A DNA stretch of 64,000 bases from Georhizobium profundi (GCF_003952725.1 NZ_CP032509.1:2256001-2320000), one strand, 5' to 3'; shown: positions 54,275 through 64,000, counted from the stretch's first letter. The notes: generated by a model not told the origin, from the letters alone. A program made the numbers and translations.

Positions 54275-54640
54275 ATGCCTGCCTATGCAATTGCCTTCAA
54301 TCGTCCCGAAACGGAATGCCGCATGACATCCGCCGAGCGTCCCATCGACTTCGACCATCTCGCCCGGCAGACCATGGGGCAGAAGGATCTCGAAGCTGAG
54401 GTGCTGCGGCTGTTTCTGCGCCAGGCACGTGACTGCGTGCGCAGCATCCATGCCAGCCAAGGCAAGGATCGCGTCGGCATCGCCCACACGCTGAAGGGCT
54501 CGGCCCGCGGCATCGGCGCTTTCAACGTGGCGGATCAGGCTGCCCGACTGGAAGAGATGCCGGACGATGCGGAACGCGTGGAAGCGCTGTGCGAAGCCGT
54601 CGTCGCGGTCGAGAACTTCCTGCTGCGTCTTTCGCGATAG
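54275..54640 (+). CDS. Hpt-domain protein
   Basis: 121 residues from ATG 54275 (105 from ATG 54323). An all-helical histidine phosphotransfer domain with the site His71 in GIAHTLKGSARGIGAFNVAD and a preceding acidic/helical LRLFLRQARDCVRSIHA. It passes phosphate between kinases and receivers in a phosphorelay, in the cytosol. No cognate kinase is adjacent, so the partner is unknown. Neither start has a strong ribosome site. Confidence 0.88.
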   Translation: MPAYAIAFNRPETECRMTSAERPIDFDHLARQTMGQKDLEAEVLRLFLRQARDCVRSIHASQGKDRVGIAHTLKGSARGIGAFNVADQAARLEEMPDDAERVEALCEAVVAVENFLLRLSR

Positions 54641-54841
54641 GACTTCTGGCAAGGCCAGTTTCCCGCGCGCCATAAATGCGCAGGCGGACCGCCATTCCTT
54701 GACTTTCCCGTTTCACTCTTTAACTCGGCGGCTTGAGCATATTGCCAGTCGTCGGGGTTTTGCGCATGGAGGTCGGATCGCCGATCCTCCTGCCGTAATT
54801 CTCAAGAGAGACAGGCGCACCTGCCAGCGGAGAGTCCTTGA

Positions 54842-55162
54842 ATGACCACCATCACTTTCGTCGCCTTCGACGGCACGCGCCATGAACTGGAAGCCGAGAA
54901 CGGATCCACCGTCATGGAAAATGCCATCCGCAACTCGGTCCCCGGCATCGAGGCGGAATGCGGCGGCGCGTGTGCCTGCGCGACCTGCCACGTCTATGTG
55001 GACGACGCCTGGAAGGCGGCAGTGGGCGAGCCGGAAGCGATGGAAGAAGACATGCTCGATTTTGCCTATGACGTGCGACCGAACTCGCGCCTCTCGTGCC
55101 AGATCCGGGTGTCCGACAAGCTTGACGGTCTCGTGGTTCACGTGCCCGAGCGCCAGGCTTGA
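54842..55162 (+). CDS. Adrenodoxin-type 2Fe-2S ferredoxin
   Basis: 106 residues with the [2Fe-2S] ligand pattern [15 protein letters not shown] plus a distal Cys in RLSCQIRVS, as in adrenodoxin/FdVI-like ferredoxins. It transfers single electrons, for example to P450s or to Fe-S cluster assembly. GGAGAG precedes ATG. The ferredoxin-NADP reductase gene follows 219 bases downstream on the same strand and is a plausible electron donor. Confidence 0.95.
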   Translation: MTTITFVAFDGTRHELEAENGSTVMENAIRNSVPGIEAECGGACACATCHVYVDDAWKAAVGEPEAMEEDMLDFAYDVRPNSRLSCQIRVSDKLDGLVVHVPERQA

Positions 55163-55345
55163 GCGGTACTCAAGGGCGAGCCGGCGCACAGATTTTCCGC
55201 TTTCGGGCCGAAGACTAGGACGGATCGCCTTTGATCCCGGCCAGCGATGCGGATAAACGACAGCCATCATTTCATCGGAAAGGCAGCGCCCATTTTGGGC
55301 GCGACCCAAAAACAAGCAACAATCGGCGCGGAGCGGCGGCATTGA

Positions 55346-56407
<1,062 letters not shown>

Positions 56408-56448
56408 CGCCGAGCACGTTCCCCTCAGCCTTTAGAGAACGATACGCG

Positions 56449-56492
56449 CAAAAAAGACCCCGCTGCCGTGCATGTGCGTGCCGCAGCGGGGT
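56449..56492 (-). terminator. Minus-strand rho-independent terminator in a gene-free gap
   Basis: ACCCCGCTGC and GCAGCGGGGT pair perfectly across a 16-base loop. On the minus strand the stem is followed by CTTTTTT; on the plus strand there is no T-run. The nearest minus-strand gene ends 376 bases away, so it likely ends a separate transcript. Confidence 0.7.
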
Positions 56493-56720
56493 GCAGTTGT
56501 GCGCATCGTAAACCGGGTGGAAGGAACGCCCGTCAAACCGAATGCGCCAGGGAGGCCACAGAGAGACTTCAAACCGGAAACTACATGTCGTGCTATCGAA
56601 ACCAGTAATGAGATGGTAAGCGATACGCGACTGAGTCGCCACTCCAAGAATTCGTGGGTGTGAATTTGCGCGAATTCTGGGGAAAAATTGCAACACCGGT
56701 CAGTTGATCAGCTGGATTAC
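56449..56720 (-). ncRNA. Candidate small RNA ending at the terminator
   Basis: The gap 56408-56867 has no plus- or minus-strand gene that I can support, but contains a minus-strand terminator. Just before the terminator, the minus strand carries a C-rich segment GGCCTCCCTGG that could pair with ribosome-binding sites, a feature of several rhizobial trans-acting RNAs. A possible -35/-10 (TTGAAG-N17-TGATCA) lies near 56725-56755. The start is a guess and no family was recognised. Confidence 0.25.
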
Positions 56721-56867
56721 AGCCGAATGATCAAAGCTTTCCAAGAGTTTCTTCAAGCGAATTCTTGATGGCTGCCTGAGTGGCCTCGATGCGGTGAGGC
56801 GCACGCAGTGCGCATTACGACCAATTGTCGATTCTGTATCGGAAGTTGATGGACGTTGCTGGCCGCG

Positions 56868-57578
56868 CTATTCCGCGGCCTTGATCTGCTCGAGCCGGTA
56901 TTGCAGCAGACGCACCATGCGGCGCTCGAAGTTGATCGCCTCAATGCGGTCGAAGCGCGCCTGCTCCGCATCGTGTTCGGCGAGCACGCTTTCCGTGATG
57001 CGGGCCACTTCGGTTTCCATGGCTTCGCAGTTGGGCTGCGCGCGCAGGCCCTTCACGTCGCTTTCCAGCTTGCGAGCGTATTGACGCGCGATCTCGGCAT
57101 GGCGTTCTTCGTGGCGCTTGATGTCACCGGACAACGTATCCCAGATGAGGGCGAGGTCGGCTTCGGCGCGGCGGCGCTGGGTCCAGCGGGGCAGGATGAT
57201 CTTGGTGTCGAGCGTGATGCGGGCGGAATCGACGGTGCAGCGCGTGCCCTGGTCGGCATAGGTCACGCTGCCGCCGAAGCGCATTTCCGTCGCGCCGGGA
57301 TGACGGATGCCGGTTCCCTGGAGGAGCGGACCGCTTTGGGACAACGCTTCGTCGAGATCAGCGGCGGTGCGGCCGCGGACGGGAAAATAGGAAAACGACT
57401 TGGTGATCACCGTCTCGGCTTCGGCGGAACCCATGAAAAACGGCGCCGACACGGCAGCAACGACAACAAGACCCGCGATTGCCGCGGCGCGTGCGAAACG
57501 ATGATACAAGAATTGCCAGCCTCGATTGCGCGGGATCATCCTGCCATTTCCATCAAACGGCGTCGTGATCCAGATCAT
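56868..57578 (-). CDS. DUF922-family exported protein, putative metallopeptidase
   Basis: 236 residues: an N-terminal signal or anchor segment (FARAAAIAGLVVVAAVSAPF) and a DUF922 domain with FSYFPVRGRTAADLDEALSQ, a Cys pair (TRCTVDSA, PNCEAMET) and the HExxH-like motif GDIKRHEERHAEIARQYARK. That motif suggests zinc binding and peptidase activity, but the family is not well characterised. Periplasmic. An internal ATG at 57539 is an alternative start. Confidence 0.85.
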   Translation of the reverse strand: MIWITTPFDGNGRMIPRNRGWQFLYHRFARAAAIAGLVVVAAVSAPFFMGSAEAETVITKSFSYFPVRGRTAADLDEALSQSGPLLQGTGIRHPGATEMRFGGSVTYADQGTRCTVDSARITLDTKIILPRWTQRRRAEADLALIWDTLSGDIKRHEERHAEIARQYARKLESDVKGLRAQPNCEAMETEVARITESVLAEHDAEQARFDRIEAINFERRMVRLLQYRLEQIKAAE

Positions 57579-57705
57579 TCCATCAGCCTGAGGCGAGGGA
57601 CGAGCCCCGGTCCGACAAGCGCACGCAAACAGCTTGCGTCATGCGTTCGGGCGATGCAACAGGCAGCAGGTCACAAGCGCTTGAATTTGCCGGAGAGATG
57701 CATCG

Positions 57706-58596
57706 ATGCAAGACCAGCCCTTTGAACGGCCCGATCGCTGGATCTGGCGCGTCGGTCATGGCCGCGAGATCGATCTCAGCCGGCGCGGCCTGCTGATGGG
57801 CGTTCTCAACGTGACACCGGATTCGTTCTCCGACGGCGGTCGGTTCGCCGATGTCACAGCGGCGCTTGCCGAAGCTGAGGCGATGGCGGATGCAGGCGCC
57901 GCGATTATCGATGTCGGCGGAGAATCGACCCGCCCCGGTGCCGACCCGGTCGATGCTGCGACCGAGCAGGCGCGCGTGTTGCCGGTGATCAAGGCGGTTG
58001 CGGACCATCTTGCCGGGGGCAGACAGGTGCTGATCTCAGTCGACAGCTACCGGGTGGAGACGGCGCGGCTAGCGGTTGCAGCAGGTGCCCACATCATCAA
58101 CGACATTTCCGGACTGCAGGGCGAAACGGGCATGGCTGAACTGGCGCGTGAAACGGGAGCGGGGCTCGTCGTCATGCATACGGGGCGCGGACGCGAAAAA
58201 CTGCCGGACGTGATCGAGGACCAGATGGTCTTTCTCGGCCGATCGCTTGCGATCGCCGAAGAGGCGGGATTGGACGCGCGGCAGATCGTGCTCGATCCGG
58301 GCTTCGGCTTTGCCAAGGACAGCGGCGAGAACTTTTCGCTGATGGCGCGGTTTGACACGTTGCACGCACTCGGGCGACCGTTTCTCGTCGGGACCTCGCG
58401 CAAGCGCTTCCTCGGGGCGGCGACGGGCAGGGAAGCCGGCGATCGCGACGTGGCGACCGCGGCGACCACGGCATTGCTGCGGGTGGCTGGCGCGCGAATC
58501 TTCCGCGTCCACGACGTCGCGAAAAGCCGCGACGCCCTTTCGGTCGCCGAAGCGATGTGCGACAGGCTGGCCCAGGAAACCGGAAGCGACGTTTGA
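57706..58596 (+). CDS. folP: Dihydropteroate synthase
   Basis: The enzyme condenses p-aminobenzoate with hydroxymethyl-dihydropterin diphosphate; it is the sulfonamide target. A TIM barrel of 296 residues with MGVLNVTPDSFSDGG, DVGGESTRPGADPV, HIINDISGLQGE, LDPGFGFAKD and VGTSRKRFLG. First gene of folP-folB-folK; its TGA overlaps the folB ATG by one base. Confidence 0.97.
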   Translation: MQDQPFERPDRWIWRVGHGREIDLSRRGLLMGVLNVTPDSFSDGGRFADVTAALAEAEAMADAGAAIIDVGGESTRPGADPVDAATEQARVLPVIKAVADHLAGGRQVLISVDSYRVETARLAVAAGAHIINDISGLQGETGMAELARETGAGLVVMHTGRGREKLPDVIEDQMVFLGRSLAIAEEAGLDARQIVLDPGFGFAKDSGENFSLMARFDTLHALGRPFLVGTSRKRFLGAATGREAGDRDVATAATTALLRVAGARIFRVHDVAKSRDALSVAEAMCDRLAQETGSDV

Positions 58597-58964
58597 TGAC
58601 CTACCGAATTCACCTGAAGAACTGCGCCTTCTTCGCGCGCCACGGCGTGCACGACGCTGAGGAGTTTCTTGGCCAGCGCTTCTTCGTGGATGCCGATCTG
58701 ACCGTGGATGCGCCGAGCGCGTTGAGCGACGACGCGATTGCGGAGACCGTGGATTACGGCGTCGCGTTTCAGGTCATTGAGGCGATCGTGACCGGCAAGC
58801 GGCGCTTCCTGATCGAGGCGCTGGCGATGGATGTGGCGCGCGCGCTGTGCGAGCGGTTCGGTGAGATCACGGTCGCCCGGATCACCATCCGCAAGCCGAA
58901 CGCACCGGTGCCGGGCGTACTGGATCATGTCGAGGTGACGGTCGAGCATGTCGCGCGTGCTTGA
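58596..58964 (+). CDS. folB: Dihydroneopterin aldolase
   Basis: 122 residues: YRIHLKNCAFFARHGVHDAE with the active-site Glu region EEFLGQRFFVDADL, and LIEALAMDVARALCERF near the C-terminus. It splits dihydroneopterin in folate synthesis. The ATG shares an A with the folP stop, and the end overlaps folK by 17 bases, so the three are translationally coupled. Confidence 0.95.
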   Translation: MTYRIHLKNCAFFARHGVHDAEEFLGQRFFVDADLTVDAPSALSDDAIAETVDYGVAFQVIEAIVTGKRRFLIEALAMDVARALCERFGEITVARITIRKPNAPVPGVLDHVEVTVEHVARA

Positions 58965-59478
58965 GGGGCCGGTGACGGCCGCACTCGGTCTTGGCGGCAA
59001 TATCGGCGATGTTGCGGGTGCAATGCGGGCGGTGCTCGCCATGCTGGATCAGCGCGACGACACGGAGGTGACCGCGGTCTCCTCGCTCTACCGTACGCCG
59101 CCCTGGGGGCTGACGGAGCAACCGGATTTTCTAAACTGTGCGGCTCTGATGACGACGCGGCTTTCGGCCGACGATCTGCTCGCCGCCTGCCTCGATGCCG
59201 AAAAGGCGCTGAAACGGGACAGGGCAGGAGCGACGCGCTGGGGGCCGCGGCCGATCGACATCGACGTTCTGACCTATGGCGACGAGACGATCGGGACGGA
59301 AACGCTCATCGTTCCGCATCCGCGGATGACGGATCGCGGCTTCGTGCTGCTGCCGCTCGCCGAAATCGCTCCCGACATTCTGGTCGACGGCAGGAGCATC
59401 GCGGAATGGGCGGCAAAGATCGACGCGACGGGAATCGAGCGGATCGGCGAGGCTGAGTGGTGGCTGTCGTCCTACTGA
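58948..59478 (+). CDS. folK: 2-amino-4-hydroxy-6-hydroxymethyldihydropteridine pyrophosphokinase
   Basis: 176 residues with ALGLGGNIGDVAGAM at the start, LYRTPPWGLTEQPDFLNCAA and the family signature RWGPRPIDIDVLTYGDE. It activates the pterin with ATP for FolP. Last gene of the fol operon; its 3' end overlaps the convergent exported protein gene by seven bases. Confidence 0.96.
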   Translation: MSRVLEGPVTAALGLGGNIGDVAGAMRAVLAMLDQRDDTEVTAVSSLYRTPPWGLTEQPDFLNCAALMTTRLSADDLLAACLDAEKALKRDRAGATRWGPRPIDIDVLTYGDETIGTETLIVPHPRMTDRGFVLLPLAEIAPDILVDGRSIAEWAAKIDATGIERIGEAEWWLSSY

Positions 59479-59999
59479 ACGGAGCCGACGGCCATGGTGT
59501 CGAGGTTGCGTGCGAGCGTCATGCCGATCACCGGCACCATGCTGTCGCCGACATTGACGGACACGGTGACGTTCATGGTGTTTGCATCCAGCATGCGGGC
59601 GACCATCGCGCCTTCGAGTTGCTTGCGTTCGATGGCCATGAGCACACGGTCGCCATCGACGCGGCCGGCGGTGATGTCGAGGCCTTCGCCTGCGGCGCCA
59701 TCGAGGAAGCGGCCCTCATAGTCGCCCGAGACCTTGCGGATCACGGCTGACATTTTCTGACTGAACACGCCGACGCGGCAGGAGCCATCCATTGCGATGC
59801 CGGCTTCGGCATCGGCCACGGGAGTGCCGGTGAGGCTGCAGTTGAACTTGGTGCCCTGATACTTGCCGGCGACGATCTCGCCGGGCCCTGTCCACACGCC
59901 CGAGACGTTGCTGAAGAACGCCTGATCGGCCGCCTGGGCGGGAGCGGCAAATGCGGCAGCCGAGAGGAGAGCGGCTGCGATACGGTGCTTCATGCCCAT
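59472..59999 (-). CDS. Exported hypothetical protein
   Basis: 175 residues with a signal peptide (MKHRIAAALLSAAAFAAPAQ, cleavage after AQA). The mature part is beta-rich with one likely disulfide (KFNCSLTG and DGSCRVGV) and reads FFSNVSGVWTGPGEIVAGKY. Similar proteins are conserved in Rhizobiales without an assigned function. It could start at the second Met. Convergent with folK. Confidence 0.85.
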   Translation of the reverse strand: MGMKHRIAAALLSAAAFAAPAQAADQAFFSNVSGVWTGPGEIVAGKYQGTKFNCSLTGTPVADAEAGIAMDGSCRVGVFSQKMSAVIRKVSGDYEGRFLDGAAGEGLDITAGRVDGDRVLMAIERKQLEGAMVARMLDANTMNVTVSVNVGDSMVPVIGMTLARNLDTMAVGSVQ

Positions 60000-60056
60000 G
60001 GGACGACCCTTACTCGTGACGCAAGATAAGCTTGCGCTGAGGATCGCCGAGAATGG

Positions 60057-61199
60057 TTAACGGGTGGTTTCCGAAGCCGCTGCGACGCGTGATTCTTCAC
60101 GGGATGCGACGCGGGTGAGATCCTGCACGAAATCCCCGATGCCGGGCCGTTTGACCGCCCGAAACGGCAGCGGGCGACAGAGGTCCATGGCGGCGATACC
60201 GATGCGGGCCGTCATCAGGCCGTTGATCACGCCTTCGCCGAGACGCGTGGACAGTCTGGAAGCGACGCCGTGGCCGACGAGCTGCTGCACGAGGCTGTCG
60301 CCGACGGCGATGGAACTGGTGACAGCGAGATGGGCGATCACATCGCGGAAGAGCCGCATGAGGCCAAGCGCGCCGGGGCGGCCGCCATAGAGCGTCGCCA
60401 TTGCGCGCACGAGGCGGGAACTTTCGTAAAGCACATAGGCGAGATCGACGATGGCGCGCGGCGAAACGGCCGTGACGATGGAGACGCGCTTGGAGGCGTT
60501 GAGGATGAGCCGGCGGGCCTGGACGTCGAGCGGTGCAAGGAGCTCGGCTTCCGCAAAGGCGAGAAGCTGCGGACCATCGACGATCTCGCCTTCCATATCG
60601 GCGATGGCGGCACGACCGCGTGCCGTCTCGGGCTTGTCCACGGTGAGGGTTACCAACTGGGCGACGACGGAGCGGGCCTTGGCGGGCTTTCGTTCAGCCA
60701 GTGCTTCGACCGCCGACTGCTTGAGAGATTGCACGGCGGACAGACGCATGAGGGCGAACACTTCCCGGCCGACGACGACCAGCATGGCAAAGACGAAGAC
60801 GGCAACCGTTCCCATCGCCGCCCAGCCGAGCCAATCGGAACGGGCGAAGAGATCGCGGATGAGGCTGTCTGTCCAGATGCCGACGGCAAGCGAGATGAGG
60901 ATACCGAAGGCTCCCGCCGCGAGCTTGCCGAACGAGAAGCCGGGTTTGCGCGCAATGGCCGGCGGCGGCGTTAGAGCGTTGGCTTCGGCGATGCTTTCCG
61001 GATCGATAGGGTCCGGTGCGATGAACGGATCGATTTCGTCGATCACGATCTTCTCGGCGGGGCGCGCAACGGGCGCGCGGGGACGCTCCGGCGCCGGCTT
61101 GGCGCGGATTTCAGCCTTGGGTGGCGCGGCAGCGGGTTCGTTGCCGACGGTGAAGACCGCGGGGCGGCGCGGTGGCATGCGGCGGTCGTTGTCGCTCAT
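60057..61199 (-). CDS. TIGR01620/YcjF family membrane protein
   Basis: 380 residues: a Pro/Ala/Arg-rich cytosolic N-terminus, two transmembrane helices (about 92-110 and 126-145; FGKLAAGAFGILISLAVGIW, MGTVAVFVFAMLVVVGREVF) and a C-terminal DUF697-like domain. Its start overlaps the ycjX stop (ATGA). YcjX and this protein are always paired in alphaproteobacteria and linked to envelope stress; the exact function is unknown. Confidence 0.9.
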   Translation of the reverse strand: MSDNDRRMPPRRPAVFTVGNEPAAAPPKAEIRAKPAPERPRAPVARPAEKIVIDEIDPFIAPDPIDPESIAEANALTPPPAIARKPGFSFGKLAAGAFGILISLAVGIWTDSLIRDLFARSDWLGWAAMGTVAVFVFAMLVVVGREVFALMRLSAVQSLKQSAVEALAERKPAKARSVVAQLVTLTVDKPETARGRAAIADMEGEIVDGPQLLAFAEAELLAPLDVQARRLILNASKRVSIVTAVSPRAIVDLAYVLYESSRLVRAMATLYGGRPGALGLMRLFRDVIAHLAVTSSIAVGDSLVQQLVGHGVASRLSTRLGEGVINGLMTARIGIAAMDLCRPLPFRAVKRPGIGDFVQDLTRVASREESRVAAASETTR

Positions 61200-62680
61200 G
61201 CGAGGTCATCCCCGAACAGGAACTCAAGGGCACGGTCGAGCCGGATGTGGGGCAGGGACAAGGTGATGCCTTCCGCGGTTCGTTCCAGCTGCGGCGGGCG
61301 GAAGCGGACGAAATTGATGTCGGTCACCGGCTCGCCATGTGGTTTTTGGTCCAGCGCTTCAAAGATCGAATCCGGTTTCTCCGGCAAGTCCCCTGGGAAC
61401 ACAGCGGTTTTCGTTTCGCCGTCGAAGGTTTGCCCGGCAATCTTCTCGCCCCGAATGGGCGTTCCGACGATGACGGGCAGCGTCTCGCCGCCCTCGTCGA
61501 TACTGGCTTCGCGGGTGGCGCGCACGGCGGCGAGCGCCATCACATCGATGCCGGCACCGGAATAGTGGATGCGCTCGGCAGCGCGATCGACCAGCCGGCG
61601 GACGATGGCTTCCAGCCGGTCATGGCTTTCATGGTGGAGATGATCGGCCTTGGTGGCGCCGATCAGCACGCGGCCGATGCGGCGCGTGAAGAGCGAGGTC
61701 AGCAGCGAATTGCGGCCGGTCCGGAAGCAGGACAGGATATCGCCGAGCGCGCGTTCCAGATCACGCACCGCGTCGGGGCCGGCATTCATCGCCTGAAGCG
61801 CGTCCACGAGCACGATCTGCTTGTCCAGGCGGGCGAAATGTTCGCGGAAGAACGGCTTCACCACGACCTGCTTATAGCTTTCGAAACGGCGCTCCATCAT
61901 TGCCCAGACCGAGCCTTTCGGCGCGCTGCCTGTGGGCGGCAGATCGGGCAGAGGCGAGAAGGTGAGCGCGGGCGAACCTTCAAGATCGCCCGGCATGATG
62001 AAGCGGCCGGGCGGCAGGGTGGAGAGCGCGCGGGCGTCCGACTTGCAGGCCTTGAGATAAGTGGCGAAGAGCTGCGCAAGCTCGCGGGCGCTGGTTTCGT
62101 CGGCGGTCGCCTTCGGGTCGATGGCCGTGGCGCGGGCAAGCCATTGCTCGGCGAGATCGGCGCGGGCGCGCGAACGGGCGAGCTCGACGGCATTGGCGCT
62201 GAATTCGCGGAAGTCCTGGGCCAGCAAAGGAAGATCGAGCAGCCATTCGCCGGGATAGTCGACGATATCGATCGACAGCTTTCCGGCAGACAGCATGCGA
62301 TTCCAGCCGCTTGCGGACTCGTATTCGACCGTCAGGCGAAGCTGGGAGATGGCGCGGGTCGAATCCGGCCAGAGCCGGTCTTCGATAAGCGCGCGGACGT
62401 GATCTTCGTACTGGAAGCGCGGGACGTCGTCGTCGGGCTGCGGCTCCAGATAGGTGCGCGCGATGCGGCCGGTGTGGTGGGCATTGAAGAGCGGCAGGCG
62501 ACCGCCATGCAGGAGATTGTGAACCAGTGCGGTGATGAACACCGTCTTGCCGGCCCGCGACAGGCCCGTGACACCGAAACGGATGGAGGGATGGATCAGG
62601 CCCGCGGCACGGTCGGCGATGTTGTCGAAGGCAATGCGCGCCTCATCGGAAAAAGTCGTCAGCGAACGCGCCACAGGCAA
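61196..62680 (-). CDS. ycjX: YcjX-family GTPase-like protein
   Basis: 494 residues of the DUF463/YcjX P-loop family with Walker A GVTGLSRAGKTVFI near residues 36-49, a Walker B-like IDIVDYPGEWLLDLPLLAQD and the guanine-recognition element GATKADHL. Stress-associated, partner of the TIGR01620 protein encoded with a four-base overlap. SixA lies upstream on the same strand with an 84-base gap. Confidence 0.93.
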   Translation of the reverse strand: MPVARSLTTFSDEARIAFDNIADRAAGLIHPSIRFGVTGLSRAGKTVFITALVHNLLHGGRLPLFNAHHTGRIARTYLEPQPDDDVPRFQYEDHVRALIEDRLWPDSTRAISQLRLTVEYESASGWNRMLSAGKLSIDIVDYPGEWLLDLPLLAQDFREFSANAVELARSRARADLAEQWLARATAIDPKATADETSARELAQLFATYLKACKSDARALSTLPPGRFIMPGDLEGSPALTFSPLPDLPPTGSAPKGSVWAMMERRFESYKQVVVKPFFREHFARLDKQIVLVDALQAMNAGPDAVRDLERALGDILSCFRTGRNSLLTSLFTRRIGRVLIGATKADHLHHESHDRLEAIVRRLVDRAAERIHYSGAGIDVMALAAVRATREASIDEGGETLPVIVGTPIRGEKIAGQTFDGETKTAVFPGDLPEKPDSIFEALDQKPHGEPVTDINFVRFRPPQLERTAEGITLSLPHIRLDRALEFLFGDDLA

Positions 62681-62764
62681 GGCCTCTCACATCACGTAGG
62701 AACCTGCGCGATATAGGCGTGGAGACTGCGCGATAAAAGGCAGCGTCGTCGCGATCGGCTGCCC

Positions 62765-63268
62765 TCAGGCTTCGACTGGCTTCAGGAAGGCATGCAAAGT
62801 GGCCTTGCGGGCAGACATGCCGGACGCGGCGTTCGTCAGGTCGATGATGGCGAGGCCGCAGGTGGGAAAGCCGCGACGGAGCTCCGCGCCGATCGTCCCG
62901 CCGTCGCGTTCCAGAAGGGCTGCGGTCGTATCTTCGATCATGGGATTGTGGCCGACGAGCATGACCGATCCGGTATCCTCGAGGTCCTGGATGATGTCGA
63001 GATAGCCTGCCTGGCCCTCGACGTAGAGTGTCTCGGTGAAGGTGACGTCGGAGACGGGCAGCGCCTCGGCCAGGAGATCCCAGGTCTCGCGGCAGCGCTT
63101 GGCCGACGAGCAGATGACGCGGTCGGGGCGAAGATCCTTAGCCGCCATTTCGAGCCCCAGCGCACGTGCGTCCTCGCGGCCCCGCGCATCCAGTGCGCGA
63201 TCGAAATCTCGCGTGCCGGGCTCGGCCCAGACGGCGCGCGCGTGGCGCAGCAGATAAATGCGAAGCAT
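62765..63268 (-). CDS. sixA: SixA-type phosphohistidine phosphatase
   Basis: A histidine phosphatase of 167 residues: LRIYLLRHARAVWAEPGTRD with the catalytic RHG-like RHA motif, then ICSSAKRCRETWDLLAEAL and the second His in VMLVGHNPMIED. It removes phosphate from phosphohistidine, for example on Hpt domains or PTS proteins. Start 63268 (MLRIYLL) is preferred; an ATG at 63283 adds five residues. Usually found near ycjX in Rhizobiales. Confidence 0.9.
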   Translation of the reverse strand: MLRIYLLRHARAVWAEPGTRDFDRALDARGREDARALGLEMAAKDLRPDRVICSSAKRCRETWDLLAEALPVSDVTFTETLYVEGQAGYLDIIQDLEDTGSVMLVGHNPMIEDTTAALLERDGGTIGAELRRGFPTCGLAIIDLTNAASGMSARKATLHAFLKPVEA

Positions 63269-63459
63269 GGGGGTCGCGATCATCCTGCTGAAATAGGGTG
63301 AACTTGGGCACAGAGGCAAGCGAGGATCGTTGGGCGACCTCTCGTGTGGTGGGCAGAATTCAATTGGTTTATGAGGCGATGCGAAAATAACGAAGTGAAT
63401 TGAGGCATTTAAGTGGACGCGAATCGCACGCTAATGTGAAAAACGGCAAATCTTTTGCG

Positions 63460-63488
63460 CTTGCGAGCAGTTTTCTCAGTGGCTATAC
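63460..63488 (+). promoter_or_regulatory. Predicted housekeeping promoter of dksA
   Basis: CTTGCG, 17 bases, then CTATAC: a good match to the alphaproteobacterial sigma-70 consensus CTTGAC-N17-CTATAT. It lies 31 bases before the dksA start codon, giving a short leader with GGAG. Confidence 0.6.
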
Positions 63489-63518
63489 AGCGGCCCAGCC
63501 AACGGTTCGGGGAGATTC

Positions 63519-63941
63519 GTGGTGGGTGAGAAGATCGACCTTTCTTCCTATGTTCCCTCCGAGGACGAGGAATTCATGAACGTCAAGCAACGGGCCTATT
63601 TCCGGGCCAAACTCGTTGCCTGGCGAAACGACATTCTCCGCGAAGCGCGCGAGACCCTCGACAATCTGGCCGAGGAAAATGCCAATCATGCCGATATTGC
63701 CGACCGCGCTTCTTCGGAAACGGATCGGGCCATCGAACTCCGTGCGCGCGATCGCCAGCGCAAGCTGATCTCGAAGATCGATGCAGCATTGCAGCGGATC
63801 GATGAGGGCACTTACGGTTATTGCGAAGAGACCGGCGAGCCGATCAGCCTGAAGCGGCTGGACGCACGTCCAATCGCGACATTGTCGATCGAGGCCCAGG
63901 AGCGCCACGAGCGGCGCGAGAAGGTCTATCGTGACGAATAG
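63519..63941 (+). CDS. dksA: RNA polymerase-binding transcription factor DksA
   Basis: 140 residues: a coiled-coil finger (DILREARETLDNLAEENANH ... ASSETDRAIELRARDRQRKL) and a globular tail where the classic four-Cys zinc finger is reduced to one Cys (YGYCEETGEPI ... LDARPIATL), as in other alphaproteobacterial DksA proteins. It binds the secondary channel of RNA polymerase and works with ppGpp. The GTG at 63519 or the next GTG (63522) is the start; GGAG is four or seven bases upstream. Confidence 0.95.
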   Translation: MVGEKIDLSSYVPSEDEEFMNVKQRAYFRAKLVAWRNDILREARETLDNLAEENANHADIADRASSETDRAIELRARDRQRKLISKIDAALQRIDEGTYGYCEETGEPISLKRLDARPIATLSIEAQERHERREKVYRDE

Positions 63942-63946
63942 GTAGG

Positions 63947-63977
63947 AGCCGCCGGCGCTGTGGCGCCTGCGGCTTTG
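63947..63977 (+). terminator. Probable terminator of dksA
   Basis: AGCCGC pairs with GCGGCT and GGCGC with its complement inside, followed by TTT, five bases past the dksA stop. The T-run is short. Confidence 0.5.
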
Positions 63978-64000
63978 AAGCGAGGCTTGGACTAGTCTCT

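Overview
The window is a chromosomal segment of a high-G+C alphaproteobacterium, most likely a member of the Hyphomicrobiales (Rhizobiales). The support is a UvrB with a long N-terminal extension, HWE-type histidine kinases, a DksA that lacks most zinc-finger cysteines, the YcjX/TIGR01620 pair, the cobT//cobS-DUF1289-aspartic protease neighbourhood, an ECF42-type sigma factor, a perfect CtrA-type box, and a giant coiled-coil membrane protein of the kind annotated in rhizobia. A lone ectoine hydroxylase hints at salt exposure. I saw no rRNA, tRNA, CRISPR array or insertion sequence.

Layout. 1-1.8 kb: N-terminal part of uvrB and an SH3-type exported protein. 1.84-4.45 kb: an isolated, compositionally different insert with a KAP-family P-loop NTPase whose reading frame is broken at an A7 tract. 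4.5-8.7 kb: an HWE kinase, a double-domain KaiC-like ATPase and a second GAF/PAS HWE kinase. 8.9-17.3 kb: thioesterase, extensin-like lipoprotein, diguanylate cyclase, the DmeR/DmeF metal efflux pair with its operator, a SulP transporter and a cytoplasmic PAS-PAS chemoreceptor. 17.4-22.4 kb: a cluster built around an ECF42-type sigma factor with a DGPF/YciI protein, two VOC proteins, DUF1428, an SRPBCC protein and CspA. Three identical promoter motifs (TGTCGG-N17-CGTCC) precede the DGPF-sigma operon, the SRPBCC gene and the DUF1428-VOC operon, which makes it look like a self-contained regulon.

22.5-34.5 kb: ectD, TauE/SafE, aspartic protease, DUF1289, cobS//cobT, GFA, DODA-type dioxygenase, dgkA, hemerythrin, nadE, a DMT transporter and an ABC-2 exporter. 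34.9-42.6 kb: rpsU, a CtrA box plus a strong terminator that may bracket a small RNA, gltX, an exported protein, maeB, an LpxH-like hydrolase and an MFS transporter. 42.7-47.2 kb: a four-gene Mla-type phospholipid transport operon (permease with STAS, ATPase, MCE protein, lipoprotein).

47.5-64 kb: a roughly 2095-residue inner-membrane coiled-coil protein built on 11-residue periodicity, an Hpt protein, a ferredoxin and ferredoxin-NADP reductase, a possible minus-strand small RNA, a DUF922 protein, the folP-folB-folK operon, an exported protein, TIGR01620-YcjX, SixA and dksA. Most of the window is ordinary housekeeping or accessory metabolism. The parts that merit a second look are the ECF42 promoter set, the frameshifted KAP insert, the KaiC/HWE cluster, the giant repeat protein and the two small-RNA candidates.
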